Source: Catenaria anguillulae PL171
Lineage: Eukaryota; Blastocladiomycota; Blastocladiomycetes; Blastocladiales; Catenariaceae
Assembly: GCA_002102555.1 (NCBI GenBank)
Contig: MCFL01000138.1
Location: 1-63,079 of the forward strand
Reading direction: 5' to 3'
DNA length: 63,079 bases
The position numbers were made by a program, and so were the translations under genes. Shown here piece after piece: positions 9,934 to 20,600 of the stretch; the stretch's first letter is position 1, and the number at the start of each line of letters is the position of its first letter. The notes beneath the pieces were generated by a model, which had not been told where the DNA came from, searched no databases, and was given only the letters and a program-made list of their open reading frames with translations.

Positions 9934-11268
9934 ATGCACTTCCCACTCCTCGCCATCTTGGCCGTCCTCGGCTTGACTCCTTTTTTGGCCCAAGCAGCGC
10001 CGACGTCGCCCAAGCTTTGCGACCCTCAAGTCTCGTACGATGGTGCCATGAATGCTGTCTTTACGGCCAATAAGGAGCACTACCCTTACATCCGCGCAGC
10101 CGCTCGCGAGTTTGACATGTGCGATCGCAAGCGCTTTGCTGCCTTTGTCGGCCAAATCGCTCACGAGACGGGCCGGTTGACGACTCTGTACCAGCCCAAG
10201 GATGATGGTGCGGGTGCTTTGCATATGCTGCCGAGGAACTGGAAGTACGCCTTGTCATGTCCTTTCGTGTGCATGTATATTAGCTAAGGCTGATGTTGAT
10301 CTGCTTATTTCCCTTGACTCCCATTCAGATTCGCTTTCCAATACTTGGCCAATACCCACCCGGATCTCGTCAAGCCACTTGCCGGTGACTACACCCGCAC
10401 CGACGCTGTTGCTTCCAAGATCATGCAGTCGCCCGAGGTCGCATACATTGTCGCTGGGTGGTGGTTCGACTCGGGTGCGTCGTACGTGCTCCACAACAAG
10501 TGCACGGGCATGTCCAAGTTTGCCGATAAGTTGTCGGATGACGGCAAGTGGACCAATGCCGACGACGATGTCATGAGCTTGATCGGGTCGTGTATCTTTG
10601 GCATGGACAAGGACGAGGGTGCCCCGCAGCGCCGCGAGTTTATCAAGGCGGCGTTTGGGGGGTTTGTGGTTGAGACGCCCAGGACGACGACGACCACGTT
10701 GGCTGTGACAACGACCACGACCAAGGCTGCCACCACAACGACGGTTCCTGTTACGACGACTACTGCTTCGGCCACTACCACGGATGCTACCACTGCGTCG
10801 ACCCATGTGTCGACCAAGACAACCAGTACCTCGGTCATTCCCACGACCACGTCGACTACGACCGAGGCCAGTACCACCACACCGATTCCTGGATCGACCT
10901 CGACCACTGCAGGCGAAATCACTACTTCCACCGCCACGGATGCGACCACCGCTACTTCGACCGAGTCCAAGACCGAAACCGACATTACGTCGACCACTAC
11001 TGCCTCTACTTTGACAAAGTCCTATGCCGATGACGAGACCACCACCACCACCACCACCAAGGTGGCCACGGCGACCCAATCGTCGTCCGGGTCCTCGGGC
11101 ACAGCCGACCCGACCCACGCCTATGGCAAGCGCCCAACCAAGCCTGGCAAGCCCGTGGTCGAGCCTACCTCGGGAACCGAGCCGCAAAAGCCCAATGATC
11201 AAGAGGAGCCCGTGTATGGTAAGAGACCCGAGACCAAGCCGACTCAAGCGCCGGCCAAGTGCTACTGA
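9934..11268 (+). CDS. Secreted GH19 chitinase/lysozyme-fold-like protein with Thr-rich tail
   Basis: Two exons, 9934-10244 and 10329-11268 (84 nt intron), give 416 residues. ATG at 9934 has a good context (CCACC) and opens a signal peptide (hydrophobic LLAILAVLGLTPFLAQA). An upstream in-frame ATG at 9907 would spoil it. Residues ~20-240 show a GH19-like layout: a helix, then FVGQIAHETG with the His-Glu-Thr-Gly of the catalytic region, then a Pro-Asp-Leu-Val segment and GWWFDSG. The glutamate in HETG is the candidate catalytic acid. From about residue 248 the protein is a ~130-residue Thr/Ser tract typical of O-glycosylated cell-wall or secreted proteins. The tail ends with two copies of a YGKRP motif. 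A role in chitin or peptidoglycan cleavage is inferred. The next two secreted enzymes lie just downstream. Confidence 0.65.
10681..11060 (+). repeat. Thr-codon-rich low-complexity tract
   Basis: Degenerate tandem ACN/ACC-rich sequence encoding the mucin-like linker of the GH19-like protein. The units are irregular. The tract also opens long Gly- and Val-rich reading frames on the other strand, which are shadows. Confidence 0.75.
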
Positions 11269-12020
11269 AGAGCGTTGTAGAACGATGGTGCACATTCGAG
11301 GACGGGATGGCGATCAAGTAGTTTTCTTCTTTGCCCATTTCCATTCATTTGCTGTTTTGCTTCAGCACATTGCACGTCTCTGAACTTGGGTTTCGAAATG
11401 AAATACAACACCTCGGTTCCTTCTATTTGTGTGCAGTCGTTTGACCCGCCCGCTCATTCACGTCAGTGCGGCAGCCCATCTCTCGCATTGATGTCACGAG
11501 TCACGATTGAAGACTGGATTGATGCGGCATTTTCCCACAGGAGTACTTTCTCCATACTGCACACGACTGTCATTGGAGAGTTGCACCGGAGAAACAGCGG
11601 ACATTCTGTGTACCGCCGCACAACCGCTGGGGCCGATCAACACGGCTGACTTGCTTGAGACAAACCTCGCGTCATGTCAGCCCGTCATCTCATTTCGTCT
11701 GCATGCACGCCCCATTGAGAAAAGTCATGCGCACAGGGTTGACTTATATAGAATCGTGTGGCACTTGTGATCACGTCCAACAGGCTCGCATGCCTCCTGC
11801 ATTTGCATTGGTGGCCCAGTCTTGTATGCGCAGCGTAATGCTCCAACTCGAACCTATTCGCACGCTTCCAATGTTGGGGGCGACATGGAAGCGAGGAAAT
11901 GAAGGGTGAGGGTACAAATATGGACACCTCCTCGTCCGTCAACCGCTTGGTCAAGGTGCACTACGAAATCGTCTCTTGATAGAGTATTCCCCTCGCAAAA
12001 CTCGCTCTGTCCTAACTAGA
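11269..12020. promoter_or_regulatory. Intergenic region upstream of PLC-like gene A
   Basis: About 750 bp between the GH19-like stop and the first PLC-like gene. A TATA-like TTATATAG occurs near 11744 and a CTAAC immediately precedes the start codon. The CTAACTAG just before the ATG could be a branch point and acceptor of a 5' UTR intron, but I cannot confirm this. No gene was recognised. Confidence 0.35.
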
Positions 12021-13271
12021 ATGCAGCTCGTCACGTCCGTCTTGGCTGTACTCTCCGTCTTGGCGGCAAGCTTGCAAGTCGCGGCCGCCCCGGCTACTAT
12101 CCCACAAGCATCCGGCCTGCCTACGGGTCGTTCAAGCACTTTGGCGCTCGCCAACGCTGCCGAATTGCCCTGCAACGGCCACCCGTTGCTCTGCTCGCGC
12201 CGCCTGACCGATGTCACGTTTGCCGGCACCCACAACTCGTACGCCACGGGCAGCACCAACCCGGCCGCCACGCAATTCACTGGCCTGACGACCCAGCTCA
12301 ACTACGGCATCCGCTTGCTCAACCTCGACATCCACTGGGAAACCAAGAACGGCCGCCGCGAGCTGTACCTTTGCCACGGCAAATGCTGGATCCTCAACCG
12401 CGGGCGCGCCGCCGACATGCTCCGCGAGGTGACCACCTTCATGAACGCCAACCCGCGCGAAGTTGTCGCGATCGTGTTTGAAAATGCTGCAGGCGCCAAC
12501 GCGGCCGAAATCGAGGCTGTGTTCCGTGAAGCCGGCTTGGTTGATCGTCTGTACTCACAGCCGGCCAGCTCGCCAACGTGGCCGACGCTCGGCGAGCTCA
12601 TTGACCGCAATAAGCGCTTGATTGTGTTTGCGCCCGGCTTGCCGTCGATTCCTGCTGGCCAGCCGCAGCCCTTGATCATGAACCAGTTTGACTACGTGAG
12701 CGAAACGCCATACGCACTGCGTTCCGAGGCCGATTGGAATTGTGCGCTGGACCGCCCTGGAGGCCAGGCCCGGCCGCTTGTGTTGGTGAACCATTGGATT
12801 TATGGCAAGGTCTTGTTCATCCCAATTGACGTGCCGTCGGCCAACAACGCAAAGTGGGTCAACAAGGCCGACAAGATTCGCGGACATTTGAACAAGTGCC
12901 AGTCTGTGCGGGGCCAACGCGTCAACTATGTCCTCGTCGGTTCGTTTCTTTAAAACTTTCCTTCGGTTCTGCGTACGCATACGATCATGATGCATCTCCT
13001 CAACCCAACAACCTTCATTTTGCGACACGCACACGCAGATTTCTACGAACATGGTGACTTGACCGAAGTTGTTGCCGGACTCAATGGCGTGCCGTACGTC
13101 GCCAAGCCTCGCCCCGAGACCAAGTGGCGTCCGTTGGCCGACGGTGACGCGGCCACCATCATGGCCGCGCCCGAAGTGCAGGCCCTTGCGCGTCTCGCCA
13201 AGGAGAATGGCGGCAAGCCGATTTCGTTGGACGCATTGGACCGTGGAGCAACAGTGGGCATCACCGAGTAG
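12021..13271 (+). CDS. Secreted PLC-like phosphodiesterase, paralogue A
   Basis: Exons 12021-12939 and 13039-13271 with a 99 nt intron give 383 residues. A signal peptide (VTSVLAVLSVLAASLQVAAA) is followed by a PI-PLC X-type TIM-barrel. DVTFAGTHNSY (His near residue 71) and LYLCHGKC (His near 119) supply the two catalytic histidines, with NLDIH between them. FDYVSETPY and the NHW segment are typical of the fungal and oomycete secreted PLC-like families. No EF-hand, Y or C2 domain is present. It may cleave phosphoinositide or GPI-type lipids outside the cell, but members of this fold vary, so the substrate is unknown. It is about 60% similar by eye to paralogue B 3 kb downstream and shares its last intron position (before DFYE). 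It lacks B's first intron. Confidence 0.85.
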
Positions 13272-13424
13272 GTTCAAGACAGAACGTTTCCAGGCGAGTG
13301 GTGGCAGGACGACGGCAGACGTTCGTGAAGGATGATCTGTTGATCTGCTGGAGTCGATGGCAGATTGCGCTAATGTGTTTTCTTGCACATCCTTCATCAT
13401 TCGCTGCTTCTTTTTAATCTGAGA
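13272..13424. other. Short spacer between PLC-like gene A and the Helitron 3' end
   Basis: About 150 bp of 3' flank of the PLC-like gene. No gene was recognised. It ends at the A that would form half of the Helitron A|T target. Confidence 0.4.
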
Positions 13425-13440
13425 CTAGCGGAAACCCGCC
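13425..13440 (-). other. Helitron 3' terminus: hairpin plus CTAG
   Basis: On the minus strand a 4 bp GC stem with a GTTT loop runs directly into CTAG, followed by T outside the element. Helitrons end in a hairpin near a CTRR tetranucleotide and insert between A and T. The spacing here is very short. Confidence 0.65.
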
Positions 13441-13559
13441 ACGTTGTGGACTCCCAATCACATGACGGTTTCCACGATAGATGTCAATACATGTGTACAT
13501 GTTCTGTCCTGCACTGGCGCAATTCACAAAACCTCATGATACACAACAATCACCGCTTC

Positions 13560-14980
13560 ATCCCGAGGATTTGCGAACGGCAAGACACGCAGCGCTTAAT
13601 GCACGGAATAATATGTATGACCCAGCACTTGTGCCACACAGGATGTAGCTGTAAACCACCCAAGACGCACACTGGACTACAACCATACGCGTTCCAGAGC
13701 AAAGTCCCGCATTCGGATCAAGATTCCTCATCAAGACCACATGCACACCTGGCTTGAGTTCCAAGTGATGAGGTGGCATACCAGGGTACTGAAGTGTGTT
13801 TAGGAATTCCGTGGGATAAGGCGCATCGGCGCCAGCTCGAAGGGCATCAGCGCAAGTATCCGCTCTGCGATACACGTGCGAGCGCCGAGTCCCAGGGAGC
13901 GACTGAATCGTGGCATTGTTGATAAACGCGGATGTTTTAGTTGAGCGGCGCAAGGGCACACCGTTCTGCAAGCCAAGAGTTGGAAGCACCACTCTGGATG
14001 CTTGCCTCTGTGAGGCGTTTGTTGAGGTTCAAATAGACGAAACGAATCAGAGGCAATGCTAAATCGCCAACGTGCAACAGCCAATCGGCGAACTCACGGA
14101 TATCGCTGGCACTTGTCTCTTTGTTGGAGCTTGCCTGCTGGACTCGCATGTTGACCGTCAAACGCAACGTCGTGACATGTTGCCAGCGGGGCAACCGTTT
14201 GATGCATGCAGACACGGTTTCTGCCAGCCCGCCCCTTGGAACGACAGGCAACGTCTGCCGGAAATTCCCACGAAACACAACGATCATGCCTCCAAACGGT
14301 ACATCAGGCACGCCGCGCACATCACGCAAAGTCCGATCAACCGCCTCAAACGGATGCTGGTGAATCATGGCCGCTTCATCCCAAACAATTGCGGACGCGG
14401 CCCGAATCAGCTCGCCATGAGCGCTTTGCTTTGGAATCTTGCACGTCGAATTCGCATCCAAGGACAAGGGAATTTTCAGCCGCGAGTGCGCAGTTCGTCC
14501 ACCCAGCAACAAAGTAGCAGCGATACCGGAAAAAGCCATTGCAAGGACAATCCGGCCTTCTGAGAGGAGGTGAGCCAACAGTAACTTGTACGTGTACGTT
14601 TTACCTGTCCCACCAGGCCCATCAACGAAGAACACAGCAGACTGATCCGACAAAACCGCAGTGGAAACTGCGTTTAACACCGCGCGCTGATCCGCATTCA
14701 GCCTCGGCAGGTTGAGCTCAAGAAAATCGGCCAAGTCAGGGGTGCACAGGGATTGTTGTTCTTGAATAAGTGCATTGCGTGCGGGAGCACCAGCTTGTAC
14801 TGGCGGTGGAATGGGAAATGGCGGGAAGTCGGCAAGACTCTTCCCATGCCGACCAAGCATCACATTGATCTCGCGCAGTAAACGCATCAAACATGGAAGG
14901 ATCCAGGGGCTGCGAATCCTCGGCAAGGACAACCAGGATATGCGCATGTGGAAGGCCACGCTTCTGTAACTCGACAACAT
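13560..14980 (-). pseudogene. Helitron Rep-helicase remnant
   Basis: The Rep scrap (about 14880-14980) contains LQKRGLPHAHILVVL, the HUH-nuclease motif region. It runs directly into the helicase, which starts near RHGKSLADFP. The several hundred residues normally lying between Rep and helicase, and the Rep N-terminus, are deleted. The helicase has GPGGTGKTYTY (Walker A), FSGIAATLL, WDEAAMI (Walker B) and a degenerate FRGNFRQTLPVV in place of the usual GGDFRQ. Similarity changes frame near 13940 and continues with YPTEFLNTLQ and LELKPGVHVVLMRNLDP to about 13600. It cannot encode a working transposase. Codon composition is plainer than in the neighbouring host genes. Confidence 0.8.
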
Positions 14981-15242
14981 TCCTGGTCGAGGGGAGGTGG
15001 ATTCTGTGGCCAGGGTGCGGGTGCAGGCGGCGGCGGCGGCAGAGGAGGAGCAGGAGAGCGTCGCAAGAATTCTGGCAGCAGGCTACGGATGGATGGGAGT
15101 TGGCCATGTAGATCTTGGCCGAGAAGTTGCGGGCAATCCATCACTGAGACACGTCGAGAAGGGATGGTGGGGAATGGGAGGGAAGGAGATCGGCAGAAGC
15201 GGCGGTCCGATCTGTGGGACGCCGATTGGTTTAAGCAAGTCT

Positions 15243-15349
15243 TCTCTGGGCGATGGGGAGCGGTCCGAGGGGGTGGTGCTGGCGTTGAACAATGGACGCG
15301 CCGACCAATCAGACAAATTGACCCTTTTCCCTTAAAGAAGTGTTTGATT
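15243..15349. repeat. 107 bp direct repeat, copy 1
   Basis: By eye identical to 15368-15474, 125 bp downstream. The 18 bp between the copies is a TTTGA-type pentanucleotide microsatellite. It contains no credible gene. It lies at the presumed Helitron 5' end, so it may be a duplicated terminus. Confidence 0.9.
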
Positions 15350-15367
15350 TGATTTGATTTGATTGAT

Positions 15368-15474
15368 TCTCTGGGCGATGGGGAGCGGTCCGAGGGGGTG
15401 GTGCTGGCGTTGAACAATGGACGCGCCGACCAATCAGACAAATTGACCCTTTTCCCTTAAAGAAGTGTTTGATT
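15368..15474. repeat. 107 bp direct repeat, copy 2
   Basis: Second copy of the block at 15243-15349. Its outer end is within 2 bp of the inferred Helitron 5' end. Perfect identity implies a recent duplication. Confidence 0.9.
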
Positions 15475-15476
15475 GA

Positions 15477-16174
15477 TCACCGAGGTATTTATGGCTTCGA
15501 ATTCTAGAAGGCTGGGCATGTACACATAAACTTGCCCTGTTGGATGGTGGCGCACGGCTGTCTCACATGATGCAAGATCAATTTGATGGCGTCCACCCTG
15601 AAACAGTAATGGCGCATTGTTCGATCACCAGGCAGGATGAATGCGAGCGTTTCAAATACATGACATCGACACCCGGTCCGATCGTGCATCCGCTCCGTGT
15701 GGGTCAGCTTTCGCTCATTTCTGTCCTCGCACGCCTCACAAAAGGTTCGTGTTCCGATCCCAATGTCCACCGCGAACACGTGCAGTGCTCGATGTAGCGG
15801 GCGACTTTTTTCAGCATGTGGCAGCACGTTGTTGAAGCCAACGGTGGCACTGCGGCCGTTGTGGATGTTCGGAGGATTCTGCCCATGCAGTTGTAAAAAG
15901 TTGGTGTGTTTCTTTCATGGCCTACCTAGCTGTTCGAGTGTTGTCGAGGTTGGGCGGCCTTGCACCCTTGGCGGCTTGGGTGCTTGTGTGGCGGCCGCAA
16001 CGAGCATCATCCATCGCGCCAAAGATTCCAGCATTGTGTGAATAGGACGGGATAAAAAGCGAGGCAGCACCCGTTCCTTTCAGCGCCGTCGACCTCACAG
16101 CTGTCAACCCTGTCGATGGATATACCTTAGTACCAGTTCAATATACATAGACGACTCATAGACCGACCGGCACA
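15477..16174. promoter_or_regulatory. Intergenic region upstream of PLC-like gene B
   Basis: About 700 bp between the Helitron and paralogue B. It presumably holds the promoter of B; the 100 bp before the ATG are AT-rich with ATATACC and ATATACAT stretches. No gene was recognised. Confidence 0.4.
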
Positions 16175-17409
16175 ATGACCCGCCTTCCTGTCCTTCTGGT
16201 CCTTCTCCTGGCTCTTATCGGCCTCGCTTCTGCCGCGCCTGCCGTAATTCCTCGCGGAAGTCCATTCCAACAGCAACAACTCGCTTGCAACGGCCACCCT
16301 TCGCTCTGCTCCAAGAGCGTCACCGATGTCACCTTTGCCGGAACCCACAACTCGTACTCGACCGGCAGTTTGAACCCTGGTACGTGTGAGCGGTTGTGTG
16401 AGCAGTCGTGTGTTGCCGTTTCCAGTCCATTCACAACTGGGCGTATTGTCTCACACTGTTGCTCGTCGCCTCACATTCATCACAACCCACTATTCCAGGT
16501 ACCAACCAATTTACCGGTATCACGACCCAGCTCCAGTATGGTATCCGCTTGATCAATCTCGACATCCACAACTGGAAGGACGATCTCTACCTGTGCCACA
16601 AGTTCTGCTGGGCACTGAGCCGTGGCCGCGCCGTCGACTCGCTCCGCGAGATTGCCGCATTCATGAACTCGGCCGAAGGTTCCCGCGAGGTCATCACCAT
16701 CATCTTTGAAAATGCCGCCAAGGCCGGTTACGACCGTCTCGAAAAGCTCTTGCGCGATGCAGGCCTTGCCCAGCTCGCGTACGTGCAGCCGTCATCGTCC
16801 AAGACGTGGCCCACTCTTGGCTCCATGATCGATTCTGGTAAGCGCTTGATTGTGTTTGCCGACGAACTCCCCGCCCCGCCTGCCAACCGGCCCTTGCCGC
16901 TTGTCATGTCGCACTTTGACTACCTCAGCGAAACCCCGTACTCTATCCGTACCGAGTCCGACTGGACCTGTAGCCTGGACCGCCCGCGCGGCGTTGCCCG
17001 CCCGCTGGTGCTCGTCAACCACTGGTTGTATGCGAGTGCCCTTGGGGTAGATCTTCCATCGGCAAACAACGCCAAGAAGGTCAACACGGCAGCCAAGCTG
17101 CGCGAGCATGTTTCCAGGTGCCGCAACATTCGCGGGCAGCGCATCAACTACATCCTTGTTGGTGCGTCGTCGTTCTTTTCACGATTCTGTGATTATCAAC
17201 TCTCACACATTGCCGCATTTGCAGACTTTTACGAGTATGGCGACATTACCGAGGTTGTTGCTGGTCTCAACAACGTTCCGTTTGTTCCCAAGACTCGCCC
17301 GCCGACCCAGTTCCGCCTCTTTTCAAACGACAAGTCGACCCTCATGCAGTCGCCTTACGTCCAAGGATTGCTTTCTCAGAAGAAGCCCAGCGCCGGTCTG
17401 GAGATGTAA
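16175..17409 (+). CDS. Secreted PLC-like phosphodiesterase, paralogue B
   Basis: Exons 16175-16379, 16499-17161 and 17225-17409 (introns of 119 and 63 nt) give 350 residues. The signal peptide (PVLLVLLLALIGLASA) is followed by DVTFAGTHNSY with the first catalytic His, NLDIHNW, and LYLCHKFC with the second His. FDYLSETPYSIR and a NHWLYA segment follow, then DFYEYGD after the last intron. It is the same family as paralogue A. Its first intron, after GSLNP, is absent from A, so one was gained or lost after duplication. The C-terminus is ~20 residues shorter and less conserved than A's. The lipid substrate is unknown. The two copies were probably a tandem pair before the Helitron entered. Confidence 0.87.
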
Positions 17410-17647
17410 ACTGTTGTCAATTGATCGACTCGGTTGTGTGACTTGAGCTTGATTTGTGTGTGTTGATTGCTTATTTTGCTTGTGTGACTGATTGCATAGT
17501 TTTGACAGATACATTCGATTCCATTGCTATTCTGCGAGGGAGTGCGTGGAAGGGATGATTGGGTGAAAAAAGTTAAGAACCAAACTGTCTACTGTCTATA
17601 CGTCAGCATATCCCAAATACAGACCGACTTGATACGATATCCTGTCC

Positions 17648-20600
17648 TTATTCGCGACGACTCTTTCCACTGCGCCTGACCGCCGCGCTGCTTCCCGTGG
17701 ATGGCGGCCGCGTCGCCACGGCCAAGTTTGCCAACATGGCGTCTGTCTTGAGCTTCATTTGCGACACCGTCTCGCTCAACTCACCCACGACGACGGATGC
17801 CGAATGATCGGGCAAAATGGTTCCTGAATCTGCCTTCTTTGTCGTGGTCCTATGCGCAGCCACCACACCGTCGTGCTGCTTCCTTGAGCGCGATTGTTTG
17901 CTCTTGTTTGCAGCCTCGACGGCGGCCAAGGCCGCTTCTTGCTGCAACTTCCACATTTTTTTGCGTTGCTTGGCCAAGGCAACTTGTTCGGCAGCCCATT
18001 GGTCAATCTCTGGCGCACGAGCGGCTCGCGCAGACGACATTGCTTGCGCACGGTCCTCGTTAGTTTCCGGAAGCGTTGGGTACATGTGCACGGGTGACCT
18101 GGCCCGAGTTGCGGTAGTCACCCCGGTCGCACGCTGAGCGGGTGAAGCCGATTCAGAGCAGGAAGACGTCGAGTCGGTGTCGATACCTCCAGTTGTAAAC
18201 TCATCACCGACAGTCTCGGTGGGTAGATCAAATGTTGGCACCATTCGTGATGAGGCCTGCTGTCGGACAGCCAGGGGAGGCGAAGTTGATGGCGACTTGC
18301 GTGTTGGCTTTCTTGGCGATGATGGCGCGCTTCCTTCCGCTGCGGCTCCTCGAATCGCCTCGACAGCAATGTTGGCCAATCTCGGTGGCGAATCCTTGGT
18401 CGTGTCAGCTTTTCCCACTGCCTCGTTCACGGCTTGCCTCAACTTGTTGGTCGTGGCTCCCGACTTGGGCTGTGACTGCATGACCAGCCGCTGCTGCAAC
18501 CGCATCAGCCGTTCATGCCTCTGCTTGTCCACTACGCCACCGGTTCCCACCACACTGGCGTGCGACGATGCAACGACTCCACGCTGAATCTCAGACATGG
18601 TTGGCGCCGACGCCACGGCCCGTGCGCGATTCAACTCCTCCTCTTCCAGCGCAAGCACCTCCATGGCCACCCTGGCAGCATCCCTCGACAAGTCGTTGGC
18701 CGCATCTTGGACATCCAATGCCGTGGCAACAGCGTCTTCAAGTGCACGCCTCGTCTCCTCCATGATGCGGGCCGAGTGATCGAGCTGCGCCAGTGTGGCC
18801 GACGCGTCATGAGCTGCACTCAATGTTGCATTCGCGGACGCCGCATCGCCAAGAATGGATTCAGCACGGCGGGCGGTATCGGGAATGCGAGAACGAATCC
18901 AATTCGAAGCTTGTGTAAAGAGCGAGTGCAACACGGCCAACGTAGCTTGGATCCCGGAGGTAGACACATCGAGCGACAGACACGAAATGTCGGCAAGCAC
19001 CTTGCTCAAGTCGTCCCTCAACGTCGTTACATTGGCCAGCGCATCTGCGATCGCGTCCTCGACACTACCGGGGTGCTTGACCGACATGGATCCGCCCATT
19101 CCCGACGCAGCCTTGCCAAGTGAAACGACCCGCTCGGCAGTCCACTCTTCGGGCCTGAATCCGTGCAGCTCGCCACCCAAACCTAGCGCCGCATTCACTC
19201 GATCCTGAACGCCTTGAATGTTGCGCAAATCCGTCGTGACTGCCGCCAAGCGCGAGCGCAGATGGCTAGCCTGTGCATACGCCGTGGGTGACCGGGGCAG
19301 AGTCACGTCTGCCCGATCCAAGTGTGCCGTCACCTTGGCAATCACGGACCGCGACTGTTGAATCGATGCCGCGAGTGACGACGTCAATGAGACAGTGGGC
19401 AAGATGGCCGACTCGGCAACGAGCGCGTCCATGCGATGTGCGAGCGCAAGCACCGCCGTGTCATCCACACAAACGTTCGCATTCCCAGCATTGCCGCTAT
19501 TCACGGGCGACGACGCGCTCAGCGCCGCACGCAGCTGTGCACCGAGCTCCTCGACGACCCCAACCGCAGCCTGGCCCTCGGCCGCCAAATGTGCCAGTTC
19601 GCTCAACATAACCACACTCCGCTTCCACGCAACACGCACGCTTGCGTCTGTCGCAAACGCCGCATGCTCAATCGCCAACCCATTGCTCCCCGCACCCGCA
19701 CCCACACCCGCAGCCGACCCTGCCCTTTGCGGTTCCACAAACGGCGTGCTCGCCACACAGCTCCTGGCCAACCTTCTGAGTGCCGTCAAATGCCTTGGAT
19801 CCACCACCGCTTCCTGATACCGCTGTTGGTTCTCGACCTCGGCCACGTGCAAAGCTCCACCGACTTGGGCTTGGTAGTACTCGAGCACTTGGACCGTCAT
19901 GCCAGGTGCATGCGCGCCTGTTTCCGCAACGGCACGGTCGGCCAAAGTTTTCGCAATGATAAGCCGCGCGAGCCGCTCGCCAATGGCCGCGTCTGGACCT
20001 AGCGTGTTTGGCGCGTGGAAGTGCGCAAGAGCAGTGTATAGGAGGGATTTGCCGTGAATGGCAGACAGCCAGTCGGTTGGAATGCGGGTGGTGGGTTTGG
20101 ACGAGGACGAGCCCAGAGGCAGGGCACCCAGGAGGGCTGCCGTGAATGAAGAGGTGGGAGAAGATGAGCCCGATGACGAGGACATTGAGGTACCAGGAAA
20201 GGGCTTGTCGGGCAAGTCGGCTTTTGCTGCACGCAGGGCAAGCTCGTAGTGTTCGGCTGTTTGCGCAGCGATTTGCGATGTGAGCGCGGATGACGCCGCG
20301 TCTGGTACGGAAGAGGTGCGAACAGTCGAACTGTCAGTAATTGTAAAGGGTTCATGGTACAAGGATCCCCATACGCATACCCAAATTTGCTTTTTCTACA
20401 AAGCACTCGTGCGCCTGCGCTAGCATTAGCTCGCACAGCGCATGCAGCGTCCCCTCTGCTAAATCGCTTGTCTTGTCGAGCTTGATACGGAACCTTGGTG
20501 CAAGTGTGTCGCGGACATGTGCAAACACGCCAGCGGCTTTTTGAAAGTACCCGGCCGCAAGCTTGATTCCGTCGGCGGTCCAGATTTGTTGGCCAGCAGC

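Larger units (their letters stand above)
13425..15476 (-). mobile_element. Truncated Helitron (rolling-circle DNA transposon)
   Basis: A ~2.05 kb element read on the minus strand. Its 3' end at 13425 is CTAG followed by T, directly preceded by a small hairpin (GCGG-GTTT-CCGC), as in Helitrons. Inside are a PIF1-type helicase and a scrap of the Rep/HUH domain. The 5' end is placed at 15476, where the minus strand reads A then TCAATC. Joining the two flanks (13424 A, 15477 T) restores the AT dinucleotide that Helitrons target. The 5' boundary is an inference supported by the duplicated block inside it. Complete Helitrons are usually over 5 kb, so most of the Rep region is missing and the copy should be non-autonomous. 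Confidence 0.7.

Noticed and set aside
10255-11295. 346-codon Gly/Arg-rich minus-strand frame
   Set aside because: It is the complement of the Thr-rich tail of the GH19-like gene; its regular composition comes from the ACC/GGT repeat.
15243-15474. Direct repeats as LTRs of a retroelement
   Set aside because: Copies are only 107 bp, 18 bp apart, with no retroelement genes and no TG/CA ends.
15243-15474. CRISPR array
   Set aside because: Only two long units with a microsatellite spacer, in a eukaryotic genome.
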